DNA from: Methylococcaceae bacterium
Lineage (GTDB): Bacteria; Pseudomonadota; Gammaproteobacteria; Methylococcales; Methylomonadaceae
Direction of reading: 5' to 3'
Assembly (NCBI GenBank): GCA_005779525.1
Contig: SXIZ01000180.1
Span: 1 to 12,898 of the forward strand
Length of the DNA: 12,898 nucleotides
Part shown: positions 7,555-12,898 of the stretch, in pieces
Numbering within the stretch: position 1 is the stretch's first letter
Layout: every line of letters begins with the position of its first letter
The notes under the pieces: generated by a model
Seen by the model: the letters and a program-made list of their open reading frames with translations, nothing else
Database searches by the model: none
Told to the model about the DNA's origin: nothing
Translations under genes and position numbers: made by a program

Positions 7555-8655
7555 GTGACCATTAACTCAAGTGATCCAATCTGCTTTCTGTCGGGGGTCT
7601 TTGTGCCTAGTAAATCTTTAGTTTCTAATTCACTATCGAATCAACCTCTACAACGGAAAATAGCGATTATTGCCTATCCAGGTGTTGATATATTAGATTT
7701 GGCTGGTCCGATGGAGGTATTTGGGTTCGCTAATTTAAATTTACTCCAGCAGCAAATAATCACACAGCCAGCGTATCAGACAGAAATACTCGCAGAAAAA
7801 CCTGGCGTTATAAAATCAATTTTTGGCTTAGACATATTGGCCCATCGGGCATACAGTGAAGTAAATGAAGAAATAGACACACTCTTGGTTCCAGGTAGCG
7901 CTGATATGCAAGCTATTATGCATGACCCGCTATTACCACAATGGATTGCTAAAATCGCGCCCAAAGTTAGACGAATTGCGTCGATATGCAGTGGCGCATT
8001 CTTGTTGGCAGAAGCGGGTCTCTTAAAAGATAGGCGTGCCACGACGCACTGGTATTTTTCTAAGCAATTCTCAACAGCTTATCCAGATATAAAGGTGGAT
8101 TCCAATCGAATTTTTATCTGTGACGAAAATATTTATACTTCAGGCGGTATAACTTCTGGAATTGATCTTACTCTAGCTTTGGTAGAAGAGGATTGGAATC
8201 GTGAATTAGCACTTCAAATTGCACGTCTTTTAGTAATGTTTTTACAACGACCAGGTGGTCAATCACAGTTCAGTTCTTTTTTAATCAGCAAAGCCCCTAA
8301 ACACAAGGAGATTAGCGATTTGCAAGCATGGATTATAGCTAATCCCTCGGCTGATTTAACTGTGGAAATACTTGCTGGTCGATTATCAATGAGTCCTAGA
8401 AATTTTGCTCGTACTTTCTTGGCGGAAACAGGGGTAACACCTGCTAAATTTGTTGAGCTTGTGCGTATAGATAGTGCGCGGCATTATCTTGAAAGTTCTG
8501 ATCTTTCTGTCGAACGGGTCGCCGAGACCGCGGGGTTTGGTGATGCAGAACGTATGCGCCGAACATTTCTACGTCATTTGGGGGTTAACCCGCAAAACTA
8601 TCGTTACCGATTTAGCACTCGCCCAAATACTAATACCCTTAATGAGGCTTATTAG
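7555..8655 (+). CDS. GlxA/FtrA-type AraC-family transcriptional regulator (DJ-1/PfpI-like sensor plus HTH)
   Basis: The product is a 366-residue one-component regulator. GTG 7555 has AAAGG 7 nt upstream; a GTG at 7603 would give a shorter form closer to the usual length. Residues about 1-35 are an extension without similarity I recognise. Residues about 36-205 form a DJ-1/PfpI-like class I amidotransferase fold (IAIIAYPGVDILDLAGPMEVF), with the nucleophile-elbow segment SICSGAFLLAEAGLL centred on Cys145 and then TTHW. The family motif RPGGQSQFS precedes a double helix-turn-helix AraC domain (about 255-355, with LTVEILAGRLSMSPRNFARTF and VERVAETAGFGDAERMRRTF). Such proteins sense small, often nitrogenous, metabolites, but the ligand here is unknown. 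It is the first gene of the operon, 38 nt before hypX, which makes it the likely controller of hypX and of itself. Confidence 0.9.
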   Translation: MTINSSDPICFLSGVFVPSKSLVSNSLSNQPLQRKIAIIAYPGVDILDLAGPMEVFGFANLNLLQQQIITQPAYQTEILAEKPGVIKSIFGLDILAHRAYSEVNEEIDTLLVPGSADMQAIMHDPLLPQWIAKIAPKVRRIASICSGAFLLAEAGLLKDRRATTHWYFSKQFSTAYPDIKVDSNRIFICDENIYTSGGITSGIDLTLALVEEDWNRELALQIARLLVMFLQRPGGQSQFSSFLISKAPKHKEISDLQAWIIANPSADLTVEILAGRLSMSPRNFARTFLAETGVTPAKFVELVRIDSARHYLESSDLSVERVAETAGFGDAERMRRTFLRHLGVNPQNYRYRFSTRPNTNTLNEAY

Positions 8656-8693
8656 CGTCTTATATCCTTTCAATCAAACAGTAGGAAAATTTT

Positions 8694-10868
8694 ATGCGTA
8701 TTTTATTAATTTCCTCCGCTTTTTCTGGTCTTACACAAAGATTTTTCACTGAGCTTGAAGATGCCGGCTTTACGGTATCAGTCGAATTGCATTTGGGTGA
8801 TGTAGATCGATTATTAGAAGGTGTTGCACTGTTCAAGCCTGATGTAATTGTTTGCCCATTTTTAACACGACGCATACCTCAGTCGATTTACGAAAATTAT
8901 CACTGTTTAATTGTACATCCTGGCATTAAAGGTGATCGCGGTCCTTCCTCATTAGATTGGGCAATACAGGAGCAGAATACAGAATGGGGCGTTACCTTAA
9001 TGGCCGCGCAGGAAGAAATGGATGCTGGGGATATTTGGGCGAGTAAAACATTTCCAATGCGGAATGCGACTAAAAGTAGTTTATTTTATCGCGAAGTCAC
9101 GCAAGCTGCTGTCGACTGTTTATGGGAAGCGTTAACGTATATAAATTCCCCGAATTTTAAACCTGAACCTTTGGACTATACAAAGTCATCCATAAAAGGC
9201 CAATTGCGGCCGTTGATGAAACAGCCAGATAGAGCGATTGATTGGAAAAAACATTCCACTCATGAAATATTGACGCATATCTGGGCTGCGGATGGAAGTC
9301 CAGGCGTACTTGATATCATTGACGGCAAACCGTATTACTTGTTCAATGCTTTTGCAGAACCAACGTTAAAGGGTAAAGCAGGTGAATTTATTGCCATGAC
9401 TGATCATGCGGTTTGCCGAGCAACCATAGATGGGGCGCTATGGATAGGGCATTTACAACCGCAACTGGAATCGGGTTCCAAAGGTATTAAACTACCGTCA
9501 ACTGTGATTTTAAAAGATCTATTGCACAAAAAAACGCCTGGGCTTTTAGGGTTAACTTCCAAATCGATTAAACATTTAGCCATAGACTATACCGCACCCA
9601 ATAGGCAAGTTCCCTGTCAGGAAGTTTGGTATGAATTAGAACAAGATGTGGCTTACTTGTATTTTCCATTTCACAATGGCGGCATGAGTACCCAGCAATG
9701 CCAATTATTGCTTAAGGTCTATCAGCACATTGCTACATTATCAGTTAATGTTATCGTATTAATGGGCGGCGAAGAGTTTTGGTCTAATGGTATTCATCTT
9801 AATCACATCGAAGCAGCAGAAAATCCAGCAGAAGAATCCTGGTTAAATATTAACGCCATTGATGACCTTATCTATCAAATTATCACTACGCTCGATAAAG
9901 TAACCATTGCTGCTGTTGCTGGCAATGCAGGAGCGGGAGGCGCAATTTTAGCTCTTGCGGCGGATTGGGTATTTGCGCGCGAAGGCGTAGTTTTTAATCC
10001 GCATTATAAAAACATGGGGGAACTTTATGGCTCAGAATATTGGACTTATCTATTACCCAAACGCGTTGGTCATGAATTAGCGACGTCATTGACGGAACTG
10101 CGGTTACCCATTAGTGCCAAAAAAGCTTGGCGTATCGGCATGATCGATAAAATGCTCGATAAACAACACAAAATTTTTGTGGCCCAGGTTAAACACCTTG
10201 CTAAGGCGATGAGTTCAGACGTTGAAAATCTGCATAAGCAACTAAATACTAAGGCAAAAACTCGGTGCCTTGATGAAGCGATTAAGCCTCTTGCGGCTTA
10301 TCGCCAATTCGAATTAACCCAAATGTATGCTAATTTTTATGGTAATGAAGAATACCATCTGGCTCGTAAACGCTTTGTGTTTAAACAAAGTGGCGAACAG
10401 GTCACACCCAGTAATATTGCGATTCACCGCCAATTGCCTGAAGAAATGGGCAAACTAACTTCCGGCAGTATGTACCATTTTGTATGGGATGATATTTATA
10501 AACTTGGTGATACGTTAATAGACAGTGAGCATAGAGACTTATTTAATCTGGCTAATCAATTGGTATCCTCTGGTAGTCAAAATGAACTGATTGCTAACAT
10601 AGATTTACTGTTTGAGCATGTTAAAGAGCATTTTGATGCGGAAGAGAGCCTTATGCAAAAACTCAACTATCATGATGCAAAAAATCACATCAACGAACAT
10701 CGGTCTATGCTGGAAAAATTGACATCCATCCAAAATAAAATTAATCAGCAAGACTGGAAACCCAATGACATTCAAGTGTTTATTGATCGCTGGGGCAAAC
10801 ATATTCTTTATACGGATATGCCCTTAAATGACTATTTAAAAGAGCCAAAATTCGAATCCATTGCTTAA
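8694..10868 (+). CDS. hypX: HypX (HoxX)-like CO-forming maturation protein fused to a C-terminal hemerythrin domain
   Basis: The product is 724 residues; ordinary HypX has about 560-600. ATG 8694 follows TAGGAAAA. Residues about 1-280 are a formyl-tetrahydrofolate transferase-like module with HPGIKGDRGPSSLDWA (His75) and EMDAGD (Asp110), the expected catalytic His/Asp pair. Residues about 320-560 are a crotonase-fold module: oxyanion-hole segments GGEEFWSNGIHLN and AGNAGAGGA (from 410), and the HypX-specific stretch HYKNMGELYGSEYWTYLLPKR (Glu443, Glu448). A linker leads to a hemerythrin domain (about 595-715) with all seven diiron ligands: His613, His646, Glu650, His665, His669, His703, Asp708. 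HypX is known to turn formyl-THF into CO through formyl-CoA for NiFe-hydrogenase assembly in air. The hemerythrin fusion is unusual and suggests O2 sensing, scavenging or control. No hydrogenase genes lie nearby, so the CO acceptor is unknown. Domain assignment is firm; the fused function is inferred. Confidence 0.92.
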   Translation: MRILLISSAFSGLTQRFFTELEDAGFTVSVELHLGDVDRLLEGVALFKPDVIVCPFLTRRIPQSIYENYHCLIVHPGIKGDRGPSSLDWAIQEQNTEWGVTLMAAQEEMDAGDIWASKTFPMRNATKSSLFYREVTQAAVDCLWEALTYINSPNFKPEPLDYTKSSIKGQLRPLMKQPDRAIDWKKHSTHEILTHIWAADGSPGVLDIIDGKPYYLFNAFAEPTLKGKAGEFIAMTDHAVCRATIDGALWIGHLQPQLESGSKGIKLPSTVILKDLLHKKTPGLLGLTSKSIKHLAIDYTAPNRQVPCQEVWYELEQDVAYLYFPFHNGGMSTQQCQLLLKVYQHIATLSVNVIVLMGGEEFWSNGIHLNHIEAAENPAEESWLNINAIDDLIYQIITTLDKVTIAAVAGNAGAGGAILALAADWVFAREGVVFNPHYKNMGELYGSEYWTYLLPKRVGHELATSLTELRLPISAKKAWRIGMIDKMLDKQHKIFVAQVKHLAKAMSSDVENLHKQLNTKAKTRCLDEAIKPLAAYRQFELTQMYANFYGNEEYHLARKRFVFKQSGEQVTPSNIAIHRQLPEEMGKLTSGSMYHFVWDDIYKLGDTLIDSEHRDLFNLANQLVSSGSQNELIANIDLLFEHVKEHFDAEESLMQKLNYHDAKNHINEHRSMLEKLTSIQNKINQQDWKPNDIQVFIDRWGKHILYTDMPLNDYLKEPKFESIA

Positions 10869-10872
10869 TGCT

Positions 10873-11589
10873 ATGAACCCTACATTTTTGTATGTCATGG
10901 GTGCCGAGGCTGGTGTTGGTAAGAGTACAGTATGCTTGGGTATCCTTGCTTATCTTCTCACTCAAGGCTTTAAAGCCCAAGAGCTAGCCTATATCAAACC
11001 CATGACGCAATGTCTTATACCGCAAAATGTCGCCTTGTTTTGTGAACAGACACATATTGATTGCTGCGCCACGGAGGGTTTAGTGTTTACCAAAGATTTT
11101 ACCCGAGATTTTATAGCGGGGTTAACGCGGAATTCAGATGAATTGAAACAGGAAATTCTAAATGATGTTTATGCTATTGCGCAGCAGAAAACCTTCGTAA
11201 TTATTGATGGCATTGGCTATCCAGCGGTAGGCAGTATCATTGGCGTTTCGAATGTAGATATCGCTATGGCACTAGATAGTAACGTTATCTATATTGCCCA
11301 TCCAGGTATTGGAAAAGCAATTGATTCGACAGTATTGAATGTCACGTTTATGCAAAATAAAGGCATGAATAATATTGGGATTATTTTTAATCAATTGTCC
11401 TCCACATTAACCACGATACAACCATACATAGACAAACGCCTAATAGAGTTACTGCCTACTACAACCTTGTTAGGCTTTTTAACGAAGAACGAAAATCTGG
11501 ATGAACTAGTACATAATCAATCAATAGACGAAATATCCAAATGGTTTATCGAAAATTTGGATACTTCAAAACTCTTATCGCAATGCTAG
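10873..11589 (+). CDS. BioD/CobB-like P-loop ATPase (dethiobiotin synthetase-like, AAA_26 type)
   Basis: The product is 238 residues. I chose ATG 10873, 4 nt past the hypX stop; TTG 10861 would overlap hypX. No strong ribosome site is visible, so translational coupling to hypX is likely. A Walker A loop (GAEAGVGKST, about 10-19) is followed by YIKPMTQ, in the position of the FKP motif of BioD and of the Pta N-terminal domain. A Walker B-like strand (FVIIDGIGYPAVGS) and a late GIIFNQL strand complete the fold of the dethiobiotin synthetase/cobyrinic-acid amidase group. It lacks the glutaminase half of CobB/CobQ and the transferase half of Pta, and no biotin gene is near, so it is probably not biosynthetic BioD. 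Its coupling to hypX suggests an accessory role (ATP-dependent activation, carboxylation or a regulatory ATPase), but the substrate is unknown. Confidence 0.75.
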   Translation: MNPTFLYVMGAEAGVGKSTVCLGILAYLLTQGFKAQELAYIKPMTQCLIPQNVALFCEQTHIDCCATEGLVFTKDFTRDFIAGLTRNSDELKQEILNDVYAIAQQKTFVIIDGIGYPAVGSIIGVSNVDIAMALDSNVIYIAHPGIGKAIDSTVLNVTFMQNKGMNNIGIIFNQLSSTLTTIQPYIDKRLIELLPTTTLLGFLTKNENLDELVHNQSIDEISKWFIENLDTSKLLSQC

Positions 11590-11607
11590 CTATGTCGCTA
11601 TAAAACG

Positions 11608-11639
11608 TTGGCAGAAAATGAGGGGAAATTGTCATTGTG
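11608..11639 (+). repeat. 32-bp direct repeat, copy 2 (3' side of the hypX operon)
   Basis: This copy matches 7507-7538 at 30 of 32 bases. It lies 18 nt past the stop of the BioD-like gene and 26 nt before the ATG of a 24-codon ORF. A perfect TATAAT (11647-11652) sits shortly after it. Both copies therefore end 16-26 nt upstream of a plausible start codon, which fits a shared regulatory site as well as a cassette boundary. Confidence 0.85.
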
Positions 11640-11665
11640 TAAAAACTATAATTGAGGGAGCATAG

Positions 11666-11740
11666 ATGACATCAGTTATCTGCATGAAAAAAGTTAAAAA
11701 ATTTCATGGAATTGAATTTATATTGCCGACAACTGTATGA
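11666..11740 (+). CDS. Possible 24-residue peptide or leader ORF
   Basis: ATG 11666 has a strong GGGAG ribosome site (11656-11660) 5 nt upstream. The peptide MTSVICMKKVKKFHGIEFIL is followed by PTTV and TGA. It has a basic middle (KKVKK) and is otherwise unremarkable. It precedes the 60-residue ORF by 28 nt, and both starts share a GGGAGCAT sequence. It may be a leader peptide, a tiny gene, or a chance ORF next to a duplicated initiation region. I do not recognise it. Confidence 0.3.
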   Translation: MTSVICMKKVKKFHGIEFILPTTV

Positions 11741-11768
11741 ATTGGTTATAACAAATGGGAGCATGACA

Positions 11769-11951
11769 ATGAGTAAATATACTATAAATTACATATGCAC
11801 CGATAAATATGGACATAGTGTTGTTAAAAGCGAAGAGCATTTGAATAACACAATAAATGAGGCTATTGAGATAGTTAAATCTAAATGGGTCAATTGGCAA
11901 GTTAAGATTTTATGGGCTGGAATTCTAAAAACTGATGGCTGGCCTGGTTAA
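11769..11951 (+). CDS. Small hypothetical protein, 60 residues
   Basis: I chose ATG 11769 because GGGAG (11757-11761) is 7 nt upstream. An in-frame ATG at 11763 is too close to that site and one at 11706 has none. The product begins MSKYTINYICTDKYGHSV and ends LWAGILKTDGWPG. It has a central amphipathic helix (NNTINEAIEIVKSKW), no signal peptide, no membrane segment and no motif I recognise. It lies downstream of the hypX operon on the same strand, 179 nt after it and behind 32-bp repeat 2, and is followed by a strong hairpin. It may be a separately transcribed small gene sharing the repeat-borne control element. Confidence 0.5.
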   Translation: MSKYTINYICTDKYGHSVVKSEEHLNNTINEAIEIVKSKWVNWQVKILWAGILKTDGWPG

Positions 11952-11967
11952 AGTTATATTGCGCAGT

Positions 11968-12008
11968 GTGAAAGCTAGTGTATAACGGCAGGGCTCACTA
12001 GCTTTTAC
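11968..12008 (+). terminator. Strong hairpin after the 60-residue ORF, candidate terminator
   Basis: GTGAAAGCTAGTG (11968-11980) pairs with CACTAGCTTTTAC (11996-12008) at 12 of 13 positions, including 10 consecutive pairs, around a 15-nt loop. It begins 16 nt after the stop codon at 11951. A TTTT run lies within the right arm but no long T-tract follows, so it may terminate weakly or serve as a stability stem. Confidence 0.45.
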
Positions 12009-12125
12009 GCTGTCATATGGCACAATTAGTTGCTAATGTAATGCATTGAAACCATTGTATATAAGTAATTGTCAGTGTCAGCTAAGAGATTCCCTACAGA
12101 CATTCATTGATGATTTAGTTAGTGA

Positions 12126-12165
12126 ACTGCGATTTAACATCAATAGTCTTATTCGCAGTCAGCTT
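12126..12165. repeat. Hairpin-forming intergenic repeat, copy 2
   Basis: ACTGCGA (12126-12132) and TCGCAGT (12153-12159) form a perfect 7-bp stem, then CAGCTT follows. The 13-mer at 12153-12165 equals 997-1009. This copy ends 7 nt beyond the stop of the minus-strand DUF6876-like gene, and copy 1 lies just past the DUF6641-like stop. It is associated with the 3' ends of two unrelated genes. Confidence 0.45.
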
Positions 12166-12172
12166 GCGAGTT

Positions 12173-12538
12173 TCAATATTCGCCCGGTAGCATGATCACC
12201 CAATATTCTTCAGTCCAGCAGGCGTATAGCTTAATCGCATCCAGTGGGAAATCGGTATATTCGATCTCCTGACTCGCCAAGCCAACATCATTGCCATTAT
12301 CAATCACAATCAGTGCTGCATCCCCCGATTTGGTGAAATTTAAGCACGTGAACGGCTCAGACTCACCATCAACGCTGGCCAGCAAATGCGAGGCGTAAAC
12401 ATCCATCAACCAAAAGCATTCTGAGTTTTCAGCTAAAAATAATGCGCCCTCTGTTAACACCGTTTTGGGGCATAACCGGGTATAGCGTTCAGTGCCAGTA
12501 AAGTGTGCGAGTGCCTCGCTAAGTTGTTTTGAGTCCAT
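12173..12538 (-). CDS. DUF6876-like protein
   Basis: The product is 121 residues. I chose ATG 12538 because it has TTGGAG about 7 nt upstream and gives the usual family start (MDSKQLSEALAHFTGTERY). The longer frame to 12598 has no ribosome site. Residues LAHFTGTERY near the N-terminus, ECFWLMDVYASH in the middle and IEYTDFPLDAIKLY near the C-terminus match the pattern I recall for DUF6876 (FTGT.xY, YWLLD.IAS, YTDFPL). No enzymatic activity is known for the family, which is common on plasmids and integrated elements. There is no signal peptide or membrane segment. It is monocistronic with its own promoter. The family name is from recall. Confidence 0.75.
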   Translation of the reverse strand: MDSKQLSEALAHFTGTERYTRLCPKTVLTEGALFLAENSECFWLMDVYASHLLASVDGESEPFTCLNFTKSGDAALIVIDNGNDVGLASQEIEYTDFPLDAIKLYACWTEEYWVIMLPGEY

Positions 12539-12569
12539 TGTTTTGCTCCAAGTGATTAATACTGAAGCA

Positions 12570-12598
12570 ATTATTTTGTCTTCTTGCCGAAATAGCAA
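12570..12598 (-). promoter_or_regulatory. Sigma-70-type promoter for the DUF6876-like gene
   Basis: On the minus strand TTGCTA (-35, plus coordinates 12593-12598) is separated by 17 nt from AATAAT (-10, 12570-12575), 5 of 6 to consensus. A start near 12563 would leave a 5' leader of about 25 nt carrying TTGGAG before ATG 12538. Confidence 0.45.
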
Positions 12599-12624
12599 CC
12601 GATTGAAGTTTTCTGCTTCGCATG

Positions 12625-12647
12625 TTTTGTCGGGTTACCCAACAAAA
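12625..12647. repeat. Compact palindrome (REP-like or operator) upstream of the DUF6876-like gene
   Basis: TTTTGTCGGGT (12625-12635) and ACCCAACAAAA (12637-12647) are inverted repeats matching at 10 of 11 positions around a single T. The TGTCGGGTTAC core resembles the arms of REP-type elements common in proteobacterial genomes. It lies about 27 bp upstream of the predicted -35 box, so an operator role is also possible. Confidence 0.4.
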
Positions 12648-12807
12648 TTAAACTGCCCCAAAAATGCACGATCAAGCCCATCGCTAGGCATATATAGATT
12701 AGCTATAGCATTACAGCGGGGTGATGCTGTTGTGGGTTAATTGAGCTGTCATTGCGGGTCAGTTGCACGGAATGTTGTGGGTAACAAACTGGTCCAGGAA
12801 ACCCCAA

Positions 12808-12837
12808 GCGTTACTCAGGTAACGCCCGGGTGTTTTT
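12808..12837 (+). terminator. Intrinsic-terminator-like hairpin without an upstream gene
   Basis: GCGTTAC (12808-12814), loop TCAG and GTAACGC (12819-12825) form a perfect 7-bp stem. It may extend through CCC/GGG outside a small internal loop, and TTTTT follows at 12833-12837. The orientation is plus strand, yet no plus-strand gene ends between 11951 and here, so it may end an unannotated small RNA. Confidence 0.5.
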
Positions 12838-12898
12838 GAGTAGGAGTAAATTGAATGCTGTACGGCCTTATTTAATGCACAGTGACGGCAATTGTGGC

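Larger units (their letters stand above)
12599..12898. other. Non-coding end region with a palindrome and an orphan hairpin
   Basis: I see no supportable gene in these 300 nt. The region contains the compact palindrome at 12625-12647, the terminator-like hairpin at 12808-12837 and a TTGAGTAGGAGTAAAT motif (12836-12851) that is 15 of 16 identical to positions 5-20. The open frame at 12492-12740 is mostly a shadow of the DUF6876-like gene. Confidence 0.5.

Noticed and set aside
8474..8752. 92-codon frame across the regulator/hypX junction
   Set aside because: It overlaps the AraC HTH region and the hypX start in another frame, with no ribosome site or homology.
7555..11589. Reading the operon as a standard hydrogenase maturation cluster
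   Set aside because: No hypA-F or hydrogenase subunit gene is present in the window, and the flanking genes of HypX are a GlxA-type regulator and a BioD-like ATPase.
11941..12110. Possible integron attC-like site around the 11968-12008 hairpin
   Set aside because: It lacks the paired RYYYAAC/GTTRRRY core sites and the expected extrahelical-base layout; an ordinary hairpin explains it better.
12770..12840. Possible riboswitch aptamer before the orphan terminator
   Set aside because: I could not match the conserved cores of the cobalamin, fluoride, guanidine, SAM or preQ1 classes, and no gene follows within the window.

Overview
The window looks like a chromosomal accessory region of a gammaproteobacterium. 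That placement rests on moderate G+C content, an MHYT-PAS-hybrid kinase paired with an HD-GYP regulator, and small DUF6641-like and DUF6876-like proteins. I cannot name a genus from the sequence. There are no rRNA, tRNA, CRISPR or recognisable transposase genes.

Layout. 1-515 is non-coding and carries a spread-out GTTAC motif. 516-960 is a frameshifted DUF6641-like gene (copy A). 1091-6386, minus strand, is a two-gene signalling operon: a 1376-residue MHYT/PAS hybrid histidine kinase followed 22 nt later by a REC-HD-GYP regulator. 6408-6867 is non-coding. 6868-7402 is a second DUF6641-like copy (B), duplicated together with its upstream DNA, with an intact N-terminus but about 55 codons missing internally. 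7555-11589, plus strand, is a tight three-gene operon: a GlxA/FtrA-type AraC regulator, a HypX (HoxX) homologue fused to a complete C-terminal hemerythrin domain, and a BioD/CobB-like P-loop protein. Near-identical 32-bp direct repeats sit just before and just after this operon. 11666-11951 holds two tiny ORFs with matching initiation regions. 12173-12538, minus strand, is a DUF6876-like gene with a good promoter. The remainder is non-coding, with a small palindrome and an orphan terminator-like hairpin.

How the genes may work together. HypX proteins make carbon monoxide from formyl-tetrahydrofolate via formyl-CoA, normally as the CO ligand for NiFe-hydrogenase under air. Here HypX carries an O2-binding-type diiron domain on the same chain and sits between a one-component regulator and a dethiobiotin-synthetase-like ATPase, with no hydrogenase or other hyp gene in view. 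This is the best candidate for an undescribed system: an O2-responsive or O2-protected CO generator. The neighbouring MHYT kinase belongs to a class predicted to sense O2, CO or NO. A link between the two is possible, but proximity is the only evidence for it.

The region is also rich in short direct repeats: the 32-mers, a 13-mer after two different genes, a GAGTAGGAGT-type motif at three places, and the DUF6641 duplication. This suggests repeated rearrangement or cassette-like assembly.
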